DNA of 64,000 nt. Origin: Melampsora larici-populina 98AG31 (lineage: Eukaryota; Basidiomycota; Pucciniomycetes; Pucciniales; Melampsoraceae). Shown piece by piece: positions 22,288-33,604 of the stretch. A program made the translations under genes and the position numbers. The DNA lies in the NCBI RefSeq assembly GCF_000204055.1, contig NW_006768767.1, forward strand, positions 399,757 through 463,756, given 5' to 3'. The notes beneath the pieces were generated by a model. The model made no database searches. It was not told the DNA's origin and was given only the letters and a program-made list of their open reading frames with translations. The stretch's first letter is position 1; each line of letters begins with the position of its first letter.

Positions 22288-23152
22288 TCAGTCATAGAAC
22301 CAATACTGCCCAGAGGGAATCCAAAATAGCAAAAAAGTAAGTCTATGTGATCCAAAAGTGAAGTCAAAAACAACAAAACATTCTTACCAAAGCTGAGTAT
22401 CGCATGTTAGCTCCTTTCCCTTCAGCGAGACAAGTCTGTGGAGAGGGTGCAACCCCAAGATGAGTGTCAGTCCTAAAAACTATTTGAGCTGCATCACCTT
22501 CGATTTGCTTGAGTGCGAGCCAAGGTACATTGCGTTCCGGGTGATTTGGCGATGACATCGCTCCAATCTTTGAAACAATCACAAACTCTTCCTTTGTGAC
22601 ATCTGAGCATGGCTTCTTACTGGGTTCGAAGAAAAACCCCGGGGCGGCAAGTGGTTCATGTGGGACAAAATAATGCATCGCAATCGGTTTGTATGGCGTC
22701 AATGATATTTTGGCTTTAGGGTTGATAGCCGCATTTGAAACCAGTGCGGGGTCCTCCAGAGTGTTGCTAATGTCCCTGAGCTGTGCCACTGTGTGTGTTG
22801 AAAGATAGATCCGACATGTGCAAAGTTTCCTTTCAGCCTTTCAAGAAGCCTCAAGCTGCTCGTGACTCGAACTACAACACAACTCACTAGCGCCAAGGGA
22901 ATTCCATGTGGGTTTTCCAGAGATAAGAGAGCAAGTGTAGTTCTGAGTCCCAACACCAACAGCCAAGTACCTTAGTGTGACTCTGAGGTCATTTGGGATG
23001 GTGAGGTTATAGTCGGAAGCGTTCTTCGGAAACCTGGGGACATGATGTGGCGGTGATGGGCTGGTAGGATCACAGACAGAGCGAAAGAAGTCGACAGGGG
23101 ATGATGATACCCCAGCTAGGATAATTAATGAGATGATCCAAATGATTGACAT
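22288..23152 (-). CDS. Secreted DUF3455-family protein
   Basis: Exons 22888-23152, 22388-22788 and 22288-22305 splice in frame (introns 22789-22887 and 22306-22387, both GT..AG) to 227 residues. The start at 23152 opens directly into a signal peptide (MSIIWIISLIILAGVSSS). Family landmarks are present: LRYLAVGVGTQNYTCS in the first half, MHYFVP in the middle, FVIVSKIGAMSSP and NVPWLALKQIEGDAAQIVFRTDT in the second half, and a tyrosine-rich end. The last exon is only 18 nt (YWFYD plus stop) and completes the usual aromatic ending, supporting the model. DUF3455 proteins are small extracellular proteins of fungi and some bacteria; their biochemical role is not established. An upstream in-frame ATG (23278) would put the signal peptide inside the protein and is less likely. 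Confidence 0.88.
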
Positions 23153-23733
23153 CTTGTTAAAACAGGAAGCCACCCAGCTGGAATTTGAAGGTGATATTGT
23201 TTTCGCAAGTAAACTATGCTGAGATGATACATTTGCCATATTAGGTATGGATTGATGTTGTGTTTGGACTTGTGTCAAAATGGTTGCGTATTTTCTTTTT
23301 TTTCAATTGTGTTATTTGCAATGTTAATGGATGTCTGTTTTTACTTTTATCAAATATCATTTGTTATGAGCTCAATATATGTATCCTTCCATCTCTAGAA
23401 TTATCCTGAAGAAAAGATTTCATTGCTCTCATTATTTTCTTCTGCAAAACATTTTTCATCTATTTCCACTTAAACCTTTGAATCTTACTCTGAACTCATT
23501 CCACAACTCACATAAGAACACCACAACAAACCCCATTTCGTTAAACCATATGTAGTCTTAGGAGAAGCGTTAGGGATCTCATCAAGTCAGACTCAAGAGC
23601 ACGTATCAAATATCCTATACTGATACTGTCACCGAAATAGTTATAATTTTTGATCTCCAATAGTTCCGCCTGTTTCATTGTTTGAGGCTGTTATTGCTGC
23701 AATAAAGGTTTTGATCTCAATTCACTACGGATA

Positions 23734-24573
23734 TTATGCGGGTTCTGTTTGGGTCAACTTGATATTAACTTTGACAGAAGGAGCTTTAAGGAATCTTTTG
23801 ATCCCCTGCGGAGCTTCCAGCGCAACATGAGCATAAGATATGATACTGAGCACCCTGAGCTTCTCGAAACCCTTTTCCTTGGAATATGGACTGGTAGGAC
23901 ATATGTAGATATCATCCTCAAGGAAGAAGCGCGACGCGAGTTTTGACAGCCATAGGGAGCTTGCCTTGCAATCAACATGGATTGATATCGGCTCATTAAT
24001 CGAAGGATAGGTAGTAGGAGGAAAGGAGAACGGAAAGATAGGAACAGCTGTCTCAACACCAAAACACGCCCAATTCACACGATTTCTTTTTGAGAAAACT
24101 TTGCTTCCACATAGCAAAATGTAATTCTCAGTCTCATGACGGAGTCCTCATGCGAGAACATCAGGCGAGCGCTGGCGGAGCGCGACCGAGGCGGTAGCGG
24201 AGCCATGCCTTGAAGATAGTAACGTCATCATCATCATCAAACAGTCAACAGAAGCTGACCATCTGATCTCATTACTCCGAGAACTCACAGCACTCCTCTT
24301 AGTAATGAAAACCTCGCATCCAGTCTCTTGGCTTATGTCTTTGAGGAAACCAGACCTCCTGACTATCAATCGCCCCGTGCTGTATTACAGTCATTGGACG
24401 GCTTTCTGGATTGACTCTTCTTAAAGCCAGCAACAAATTCAAAGCTGTGAGGGTTAATGCGAAATCACGTAGTGGGATGAGTAAGTCTTTCGTGTTGTTC
24501 GAAGAGATTGAGTGGCAAAGCCGCAAACCGAATGGAGCTTGATTGCTCAACCATCTAGGAAGACATCGAAGGA
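23734..24573 (-). CDS. Unrecognised multi-exon gene
   Basis: Several adjoining minus frames look coding but no single frame spans the region. A possible start is the ATG at 24573 (MVEQSSSIRFAALPLNLFEQHERL), but that frame stops after 29 codons. An overlapping frame reads KDLLIPLRDFALTLTALNLLLALRRVNPES; a later one ends in a 127-codon frame (23734-24117) with EPISIHVDCKASSLWLSKLASRFFLEDDI and finishes VKVNIKLTQTEPA. Possible donors and acceptors exist (GTGAGT near 24290, CAAG near 24210), but I could not build one continuous model, so exon limits are unknown and a frameshift is possible. No domain recognised. It faces away from the secreted-protein gene at 24717. Confidence 0.4.
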
Positions 24574-24716
24574 TTTATATCAAGGCATCCGGACCTGTTG
24601 ACCAAAAACACTTTCTAAAGCTTTGATCCACTTTATCCTCTCAATCTCATTCTCATCGTCAATCCAATTCTTTCTCGATTCGATCCTGCTCTAATAAATA
24701 ACAGCTTTAACATACG

Positions 24717-25381
24717 ATGCAAACAATCTTTTCAATCGCGCTTGTGATCTTTTTGGTGAGTTAGCTTTTCGAGTCTTCATTCCCAATTTTTCATCAATCG
24801 AACTGAGTTATATCTGTCTGGTAGGTCTCACAAACCTGCTTCTCAGCTGCAATCTACCCTCGTAATGCAACCTCGCAGAGTAATCAACAGGTAAACAGAT
24901 ACCTGATACATGCATATATATCAAACATTGACCTAACTTCATCGATTTAGATCACCTGTGATACACCTGTTGATCCAGCACGCGTTGAAGATATTGTATC
25001 AATCATCAATAACTATGACAGTAGTCATGATGGGAATTGTACATTCAAAGCTGGTTCGGGACTCAAGGGTTGTGATTTTCTCTGTGAAGATGGATCATTT
25101 ATAGTGATCTGTAACCAAGTAAGTCCTTTCTTTCATCTCATTTACAAACCCTTCAAAACAGATTTCATACTTAATCGTCTTCGATTCCGTAGAACCCCGG
25201 TCCTGTGATCGGAAATTGCAGTACCCTAGGTGAAATAGTCCAAAAGACAATTGATCAATGTCAGGGTGATAACTCTACAATTGTCCAAGGTCAATTCTAT
25301 GATACAGAGCTAAACTTGACTATCAGCATCGGTGGCGGTCTTCAGAATTGTTCAACCCATAATGGTTCTTTGACTCCTTGA
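24717..25381 (+). CDS. Small secreted cysteine-rich protein, four exons (candidate effector)
   Basis: Four short exons, 24717-24755, 24825-24890, 24951-25118 and 25193-25381, join in frame (all junctions phase 0, all GT..AG) into 153 residues. The start encodes a clear signal peptide (MQTIFSIALVIFLVSQTCFSA) with likely cleavage near residue 22. The mature part has eight cysteines (38, 65, 76, 80, 89, 100, 114, 144), an even number suited to four disulfides, and seven N-glycosylation sequons. It has no transmembrane segment and no domain I recognise. Size, secretion signal and cysteine content match what is called a candidate secreted effector in rust fungi, but a cell-wall or other extracellular role is equally possible. 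It lies between an unrecognised minus gene and the MFS transporter. Confidence 0.8.
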
Positions 25382-26330
25382 AGTTGAATGTTCAACTATG
25401 CACATTTGTTTTAAATCTCTGGAGGTACAACTCTTTGGATTTTGTAACAACATATTTATCTAAATTTATAGACAATTCTTCTTTTCATTCAATCATGTTT
25501 CTCAAATCTTTGAAGTTACTCAGCTATTCATATCCAATAAACTGGGCGTTACCGAGTTGCTTGAAGAAACAGGTCACGGTGACTAGAGTTCACAATGTTT
25601 GAGTCTTGAACGTTTCCGACTCCTTTGTAAAGTGCAGGTTTTAAACCTTTCGCTCATCTTTTCGACGGTTCTTCATCATTTGAGGAACTTGCAAAGGGCT
25701 GATGATGTTGAGATACTGAAAGCGCTAAACATACATCTTTATAACATAGAGCCCTCCTGACGCGACACGGTAGTCAACATCAAACTTGGAGGATGATTAT
25801 AATAAAATTTTGTCGTCCTCATCTTGTGTATCCTCAAAGTAGTCTCTTTACAATTGGACTATAGTAAAAGTAAACGACACACATAATGAAGAATAAGAAC
25901 AAGAAATCTGTGTATATACATTGAGATCTTGGTTAGATGCTGAAAAAAAACAAGCTAAAACGAACAGGGTTTGGTGATACCCTTGCCAATTTCTACAATC
26001 CAATTAAGATTAATCTTGGAGGTAAAGGTACACCAAGTCAAAATATCGTACAAGAATGCTGGCTCAGAATAGATATTATTATCAGCAAGATTTTTTTTGA
26101 ATGCTTGATGGCTATAACGAGAGATGAACGAGGGCTCAATGAATAAGAAGGTAAGATTTTGTCATCTAAGCACACCTTACTCTTCACGTAGTTGATCGCA
26201 ATGGACGTTTGAAAGGTTTCTTTACTGGAGAAGCCTCTAATTGAATTCTCCATGATGTCAAACAAGTACAACCACATACCTAAACAAACAAATTACAACA
26301 CGAGTCAATGATAGAAACCCTGTTTGTGAT
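25382..26330. other. Intergenic, nothing recognised
   Basis: Sequence between the secreted protein gene and the 3' end of the MFS gene. It may contain both 3' UTRs. No gene or repeat seen. Confidence 0.45.
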
Positions 26331-29181
26331 TTAGGAAAGAGCTTGAAAATTATCGCGTACGAAGATGGCTACTACCCAAATTAAGTTCCCTCCAAGATAG
26401 TGTTTATTAATACTGATAGCGAAAAGTGCACCTGCAGAAGCTGGGCCGACAGTCCGGGCTAGCGCGGAACATGACTAACGAGATATTTAACAAATTTCAG
26501 TGTGCGGAAACATATATATTCCAACCGAATCCAAGATAAGAAGAATTTGTGTGAGAAAAAGATGATATCTTTGTGGTCGAGATCCTTACCTGACCAAGAC
26601 CGTTTAGAGCTCCAAAAGACGATTTTGATGGGGCAGCTGCATTGAGTAAGAGACTGATACACACTAATAAAACAAAAGTTATAATAATCATCAGAAAAGT
26701 AGTTTTAGAGAATCAAACTCACCCATTCCCATCCCGGTCAAACTTTTGATAGCAAGTACGCATATTAAACCCCAAATAGCCACTGATTTCCCACTGGAAG
26801 GTCCATTGACTTCAATAGATCGTAGTGTAAGCCATCGTACGACCGGTAATAGTATGAACGACAATGGTACGAAAAGTAAAACACTTCGAAACAAGCGTAA
26901 GGTTCCTAATCTTCGCTGAAGCATGGGGAATACACCCATTTGGAAAGCCACCGCTACAAAACCGTTTGTACTCAGTGCCGTACCTATATATCATATTGGA
27001 AGAAACAGATGTTGCATGTTGAGCTCAGGAGTAATGGATGAGACATAAAATTTGACAGAATACCAATTTGATTCATGGAAAGTCCGAGACCACCATCTTC
27101 AAGTCCTGTCAAGACCGAATAATCGCATAGCCAACTGATCAGCTTCATGAAATCAATAATGAGGTGTGTTTGACCAGGCTGTCTTTTGCCACTCACTAGT
27201 GTAGGAAAAAAGTGGAACAAGGGTTGCATAAGCTGAATTTTGAAGCGCTAGAAATAAAAAGCTCAAGAGGACCGTAAGGACCGTGGGAGTAAACAGGTCT
27301 CTCAGAGATGGAGGACCAATTGGGGTCTGATCGTTTGTGGAAGACGACCCCTCTGCTTGATTGGATACAAGTGGACTGATTTCTACTTTCTTTGTTTGCT
27401 TTGATTCGAGTGTCTGTGGTAGTTTGGAATTTCAGTGAATGACAATCAAATCAACGACGCGAAACGAAATCAAAGGGCCTTACTTCTTCTAGGTAAATGA
27501 ACCCCAATAGGACTGCCAAAGCATTTGTCGAGCCCGCAACAAAGCATGGCAAAAAGTATGGATAATTCTTCAAAAAGGTGATCTCGCCAAAGAGACTGGG
27601 GTACTGCTCTGCGGGCTGAGCGAGGTATCCGCCCATTACTGGTCCCACTATGGTGCCAAGGGCCTGGATCATAGGATATATTTGATGAATATGTGGCCTT
27701 GAGAGTATCTTTGCATTATGCCATGATACCCACTGTACCGGGATAGGTTCTCAAATTCACTCACCGCAGTCATAGGTAAAAGAGCTATAGAACGTAGAAA
27801 AAAAAATCAGAATCGTCCAGTCTCTGGTTTTCAGTTGAACTCACCGAATGCCCTAGGTAATTTCGGGTTGGTAAGAAGGATAGTCAGCGCATCGATCAAA
27901 TTTTTCTACACCATCGGTACCATTAAGAGCCCTTCGAATCATGACTTCACACGATTAGAGACAAGTGATTTGCAACGAACCGAGCTTTGTTGGTATCGTC
28001 GGTAATTTCGGCCAATACGCTCTAGTCAGACAAGGAAGACGTCAATCGCAAATTCTCTCGAAGAGATATCAGTAACTTACTCTGATCACCGCCACATTTC
28101 CTTGAGATACGAAAGTAAGGATAGAGCAGCAATCAGTAAAATTCTCAAAAACAATTCATGTAATTGAAACACTTACCGTTCATCACACCAGCCAAACAAC
28201 GTGAAATAACCAATCCGATAAAGGTAGTTTGTAATCCAAAGCTGATTATGCTAATTGACAAACCTGTCAGTCCGGTCAACAGGATTGGCTTTCTTCCGAT
28301 CCGATCTGAAAGTCTTCCCCACCAAAATGCTATAGAGTCAGATGGAAGCAACGCTCATCAGACGATCGCAAGTCGGTCAAACGATCCTTATCAAGATATT
28401 TCACGTCATCGGGGTCTTTGGCTTACTGGTACAAAGTTGGCAAAGGGCGAATAAACCTAACAAGATATATGCATGGGTAATTTGTCATCCTCAAATCCAT
28501 CGCATTTTATTCTGGATCAAGCAAGGAACTGACTAGTGATAAGGCCAGCGTAAAAGCCGATATCAGTTCGATCGGGTGTGACATGAAGGTCTTCCAACAT
28601 TCGACTAATCATGTACAAAATGAAATGGAATTTTGTCAACATTCAAAAGCTGTAAAAGTGACCATGGCTATATGGATGTCTACGCACTTGATAAAAGGTT
28701 GGATCAAGCCTTGCGAGATCGGTTCTAATAATGTTTCGCATCAAAAACCTACTCAGAAGGCATCCTTGCATTGTCGCGGCACTCTTCACTTGTACCGATG
28801 ACGTCACTGACCTGTCATCCGCATCAAACATAGAACGATGAGCTGTTTCCTGGGTAGAGGGGTAATGAAATCATCGAGGAGAGTCTCTTGAGTAGCATTC
28901 GTCTGTGATTCGTCAAAGGTCTTGATATCATATCGGTGAGGATAAGCAGGATTGGATGTCTAATGGTCAGTGGTGTTCATAATCTCTATCTGATGACCAT
29001 GATCATTCGAAATCAACTGACTGGTGATTTCGACCTTAAAAGTGGTTGCCTCTCCGATGAGTCCTGAAGATAGATCTTGGGTGATGAAAAAGGCCACATG
29101 AGGTGGATGGTTTTGATATCGAATCACGAAATTGTCGCCGAGAGGAATGATGGGAAGAGGACGGAAGCCCATCTTTAACAA
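26331..29181 (-). CDS. Major facilitator superfamily transporter (ZIFL/drug:H+ antiporter type), many exons
   Basis: Minus-strand exons read in order: PLPRKQLIVLCLMRM (near 28850), EPISQGLIQPFI (near 28710), MISRMLEDLHVTPDRTDIGFYAGL (near 28590), the MFS signature WWGRLSDRIGRKPILLTG with the following helix LVISRCLAG (28190-28340), SVLAEITDDTNKA, micro-exons 27845-27852 (8 nt) and 27765-27784 (20 nt) together giving AFALLPMTA, ALGTIVGPVMGGYLAQPAE (near 27640), a cytoplasmic loop, LFTPTVLTVLLSFLFLALQNSAYATL (near 27260), FQMGVFPMLQRRLG, and finally LARTVGPASAGALFAIS..YLGGNLIWVV before the stop at 26331. Order and motifs match the 12-helix ZIFL-like proton antiporters of fungi, located in the plasma or vacuolar membrane. 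The substrate cannot be read from sequence. The N-terminal exon (to 29181) and the last few residues are the weakest parts. Confidence 0.82.
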
Positions 29182-29807
29182 CCCTTTATGGACTCAATTC
29201 TACTCAATTATACATGCATGGATGTAACGAAACAGGCACACATCAAGGTTCTTGGGTCCTGTTGTTGTTGATCAGCAGCTTGAGTAGGGTTCCCGGCGTG
29301 GTCGTGATTCATCAGGGATGTGAAGTCGCACGCATCCTCCCGTGCTTCTTTCCGACGTCACATCTGTTGGGTATCCGGGGTACATATACATATTTTTGCT
29401 ACCAATGACCATCACGAGTCATCATTATGTAACGTACTTCACATTGCCGTATAAGGGGCTCACTAAGAATGTGTAGAAGACCCCATTCTCGCCTGGTCAC
29501 CAGTGAGCCACTAATGTCCGTAGATTGTAACAAACATGCATTGCTCGTAGGCAACATGCAATGCTTGACTCATCAGTTGGACGCGGTCAAATGCTCACTT
29601 CTAGCCTGTCCATATGTATGTAGAGTAAAGGAACACGGTCTTTGTGCGCAAAAAGGGTTAAAGCGGCGACCGCTAAATTGCAACATTCATTGCAAGGTGC
29701 TCTTGGGTATCCTGTTTATAATGGAACAGTACACGTAAATTTGCCACATTCGTCCACGACTGAATCACTGATTGACTTCATAAACAGTACTCCTCTCCGA
29801 TGGATTG
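29182..29807. other. Intergenic between MFS and hydrolase genes
   Basis: Promoter side of the MFS gene and 3' side of the hydrolase gene. Slightly GC-richer than average, with no recognised feature. Confidence 0.45.
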
Positions 29808-30815
29808 CTAGAGCTCGCAGTAGAGCCAGAGATCTCCCATGCGTTCCTTTGCCTTAGGTGTTTGGACCAGAACCTGATAAATGGGAATGAAGGAAAGGTA
29901 TAAATATTGCTCTCTCGAGAGTTCTACTGATAACTCTTCAGGAAACAAAGCATACTTCATAATAGGGTCCCATTCCTGGCCTCTAGGCATAGAAGGTTGA
30001 CCATCCTGACCAGGAACTGAAGCGGTAAAGTGCTCAACGAACGCAAAACCCTTTGCAAAACCCGCACGCCATCGACCAATGGTATCTTCATGTTTTCGCA
30101 CCCAGAGCAGCGTCGGTGTTTGTGAGCGTGTCTCGGGTGAGATCGTAGGTAAAGAGAGGAGCGGGCCCGACACTGTCACCAGTGAGCCGAGGGCAGGTCG
30201 TGCGGCTTGAGGCCCATCTTTGCTTGCATTGGGCGCTTCAGCGTTGCGGGTCCTGTTCACGAGCAGTTCAGCTGCACAACTTCCACCCTGCGCGAAACCG
30301 AAAAGGTGAATTGTAGAAGCATGCCATCCGATCTCGTTTGAAATAAGATGATCGAGCACCGCATTTAGTCTAGAAATACTCTTGCTTGGATTTGGATTTG
30401 TGACTGGATCACCTGTCAATGGATCAAAAGAATCCCACCACTGAAAAGCTTCTTCTTCTAATAATGGTACACGCTCGAAAGCACGTATGATAAGGAAAGC
30501 TGTCTGAGGTAGCTTTAAAGTTTTCGCCAAGTTTGAAAAAGGTTTGGGAGTATCACCTATATCCTACCAAATGATACAAGTCAAGTGTGCGTGAGTTTCA
30601 TCTCAAGAGGTGCAACTATTTTGAGAAATCATATATCGTTTGATTGTATCGGACTCACCAAGTCCATGGAACATCACTATGAGATTTGAATCGATATCAT
30701 CAGGGCTGGGTAGATATTCATAAACAATTTCTGGATTGATTTGATTAAGCCGAGGATGAGGCTTGGAGGGCGGGGATGCTGGAAGTTGATTAATGACCAA
30801 ATCAATGGGAGACAT
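29808..30815 (-). CDS. Alpha/beta-hydrolase, phospholipase/carboxylesterase (Abhydrolase_2) family, nucleophile Ser replaced
   Basis: Exons 30659-30815 and 29808-30556 join across intron 30557-30658 (GT..AG) to about 301 residues. The oxyanion-hole strand LIVMFHGLG ends exon 1, followed by the family's FSNLAKTLKLP, AFQWWDSFDPLTG and the nucleophile-elbow strand STIHLFGFAQGGSCAAELL. The elbow reads G-F-A-Q-G where active acyl-protein thioesterases have G-F-S-Q-G, so the catalytic serine is missing from its usual place. The later GSLVTVSGPLLSLPT and PTLLWVRKHEDTIGRWRAGFAKGF fit the rest of the fold, though a clear catalytic histidine is not obvious. It may be a non-catalytic homologue or use another residue. 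The start at 30815 gives the usual short N-terminus; a longer in-frame start exists near 31040. Confidence 0.78.
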
Positions 30816-31063
30816 TTTTTGTTGACCGTTCTCCAAATCTGGCGAGTCGAATCTTTCGTCAACGGCTCTGAGACTGTATGACCCCACGGATAGCCCCGGT
30901 GATACGATCCGATAATCAGGGCCGGTCCACCACGAAAAGACATGGCAAATTGCAATATGTAGGCACTGGCAGCATCCCAGTCCTCTCCTCCCAATCTGAG
31001 AAAAAGTCTTCTCATGATTTTTGTGTCTTCTGAATCTCAAACGTAAAATGATTGATGATCATC

Positions 31064-31210
31064 ACACCACGGGAATTAACTCGTTTGAAACCCGAATGAG
31101 CGGAATTTCGGTGTCCGGGTTTGAAATTTCCTCGAATCGAGAAACTCATTCACAACTCGTTAACATTACGTTCGCCGATTTCCCTCGAGTACACTACTAT
31201 GTACATACAC
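31064..31210 (+). repeat. Dispersed repeat, left copy of an inverted pair
   Basis: About 147 bp starting ACACCACGGGAATTAACTCG and ending near TGTACATAC. An inverted copy lies at 35293-35453 with roughly 80% matching positions by eye. The outer ends (ACACC[A/G]CGGGAATT) match well. It could be a small MITE present twice, or the two ends of one 4.4-kb element. Confidence 0.6.
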
Positions 31211-32593
31211 ATACACAGCACTTTCAAAACCTTAAACTTAACAAAGTCCCATCGAACTTGCATGTTCTATTGGCTGAGGGTAAGACTTTTCGCAGGGAGC
31301 TTCCTTGCAATCCATCTAGACCTTTCCACACCGAGGATTCTTGTCTGGACCAAAGACAAGAATTGTTCGCCTTCTTCTTGCGCATAATGTACTGCACTTT
31401 TTTCCCGAGGAATGTTTTTTCCTCTTGCCTCAAATTTCTCCAAATGTTTCGGTCTCATCACACCTGTAGCATGTAACTTATTATGGTCTCTGCTGCGAGT
31501 TCTGAGTACTTTTGCCTTATGGTTTTGCTTTGACTGGTGTACCAAACTTAACTAGTCCCAAGCTGGAAACGTTAACCACCAATTCCAGCGAGCAATATCT
31601 TTGGTGATTGAGTCCATCATGACTAGGTTACAAGCTCATAGACTTCATCTTCCTTGAGATTCTGGTGCTAATTTTGGTCAAGTAAAAGAAACAAGTGCAG
31701 CAACTGATGTTTTTCATAGCTGAGAGGGATGTACGTCTGATCCATGTGCATCCTTATCGTAGGTTTTGCAACGATATCAGACAAAGCGATCAAGTCCTTA
31801 TCGCCGCAGGGGCTAGATTGTTGAGTAGAAAATCCTAAATGGACCATTCCAGGCCCTTGCGACGATCAAGACACTCCTTATCGTTGCAAGGACTAATTTT
31901 CGAAACAGATCAATCTTTTCAAGTTCCTTTCACCAAACAAATCTAAACTCGGCTTCTGTTTGATTCTCTTGATTGACTTCATGCTAATTGGTCTTCATTT
32001 CAAGACTTCCAATCGGATTGAGAGCTGTTGAGAGGGCTGGCCAGCCGGGACTCTGCCGGATAACATATGTAGTACTTCAGGTTAAAACATCTCTATCATC
32101 AACTTAGGTCTCAGAATTTAGAACCACTACAATCGATCTACTCTTGCTCCCGCTGGCCACATCCCAATCGCGTCAGACAACCACTTCAACACTCCCTCCA
32201 CCAAGTAAGCATACTCACTTTTTTTTGAGCTCAACCAAACCAGTGCGATCATCCACTTGAGTCATCTTACCGCTTGGGTCCCCGGTGTTTGGTTGAGCTC
32301 ATCGTATTCTATTCCATCTTACAATACTGACCTGTTTCTGTTATTATTCATTCTCGTCTTTCTTATCAGTAAACGGACTATTCCAGCCCTTTGCAACGAT
32401 CAAGGCACAATCCTTATCGTCACAGGGGCTAGTCTGTTGGATGTAAAATCCTGAAGGGGCCATTCAAGCCCTTCAGGATGATAAGTGGCGCCTGGCGTAT
32501 AGCAGATCACACAGCTTATTTATATGTATCTGGCGTATAAATATCTCATCTCCTCCACCTTCGCGTTTGACCCGCTTCCCAAGAACTTACCAT
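31211..32593. repeat. Non-coding region with internal repeats
   Basis: A block with GATCAAG..TCCTTATCG, GCAGGGGCTAG and TAAAATCCT words occurs around 31785-31900 and again, rearranged, at about 32375-32480, as direct and inverted pieces. No gene recognised. Confidence 0.4.
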
Positions 32594-32998
32594 TTTGAAT
32601 TCTTTCCTTTAGTACTTCCGTACGCCTAGGAAACTATTCAAAGTAGTAACACTTTTCAATTTTTTTCCTTTAGTACTTCCGTACGCCTAGGAAATTATTC
32701 AAAGTGATCTTCTCTTACCATTGCTTTTTGAATTCTTTCCTTTAGTACTTCCGTACGCCTAGGAAACTATTCAGAGTTGCAACACTTTTTGATTTTTTTC
32801 CTTTAGTACTTCCGTACACCTAGGAAATTATTCAAAGTGATCTTCTCTTACCATTGCTTTTTGAATTCTTTCCTTTAGTACTTCTGTACGCCTAGGAAAC
32901 TTTTCAAAGTGATCATCTCCGACCATTGCTTTTTGATTTTTTTCCTTTAGTACTTCTGTACACTTAAGAAATTATTCAAAGCAATCTTCTCCTATCAT
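32594..32998 (+). repeat. Minisatellite, ~6 units of 60-75 bp
   Basis: The core TTTCCTTTAGTACTTCCGTA followed by CGCCTAGGAAA and ATTCAAAG recurs about six times with alternating spacers (CAACACTTTT or GATCTTCTCTTACCATTGC). Later units have diverged (CTGTAC, ACTTAAG). Non-coding. Confidence 0.85.
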
Positions 32999-33604
32999 CG
33001 TTGCTTGTTGTATGCCCCAAAAATTTGTGTTACGTGCCAAAACACCAAAACACTGAAATCCAAGACGAGAGCCAGATAAAGAGTTCACAAGACAAAAAAG
33101 CGAAACGATCAGTTGCAAGAAATACCATAACAGTGGCTTCTAAGAGCTTGGTTCCTTTTCTTGAGAGCGTGTATCACAAATGTTGTCTAAGAGAGACGGA
33201 TGTCTATGCTTTTATGATTACAAAAGTTTTGGTAAAGAAAACAATTAAACCCCAAAAACTGTTAGAAAAAAAGGATAAACAAGCAAATTGTAGCATGGTA
33301 AATCTAAGTACTAATCAAAGATACCTAACACACTGTAGGCTACCAGATTGTAATATGAGGATCAGGAACACCAAAAAACAAACCCTTGAACACTTTTGTA
33401 GGTAATTAAAACCGAACACCCAACCAAATTTCTCAAATTGGCGAGGATTCCTGGATGATCCCTTTTAACTTGAGCCACAACATGTGACAATGATGAAGCT
33501 ATGAAAATACGCCTCCTGACAATATTAAACGGATACGCACAAGGCCTCACAGCATGTTTTCTTGATAACATGTAGCATATGCTAGTGTCTCTTGACTCAC
33601 AACC
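32999..33604. other. Possible gene fragment, unrecognised
   Basis: A 134-codon plus frame at 33001-33405 lacks an ATG at its beginning. It is lysine-rich and ends with a cysteine/histidine cluster (THCRLPDCNMRI..LEHFCR) that could be a zinc-binding remnant. I do not recognise it, and it may be chance or a transposon fragment. Confidence 0.25.

Noticed and set aside
29469..29857. Plus frames between the MFS and hydrolase genes
   Set aside because: No domain or splice support; partly antisense to the hydrolase 3' end.
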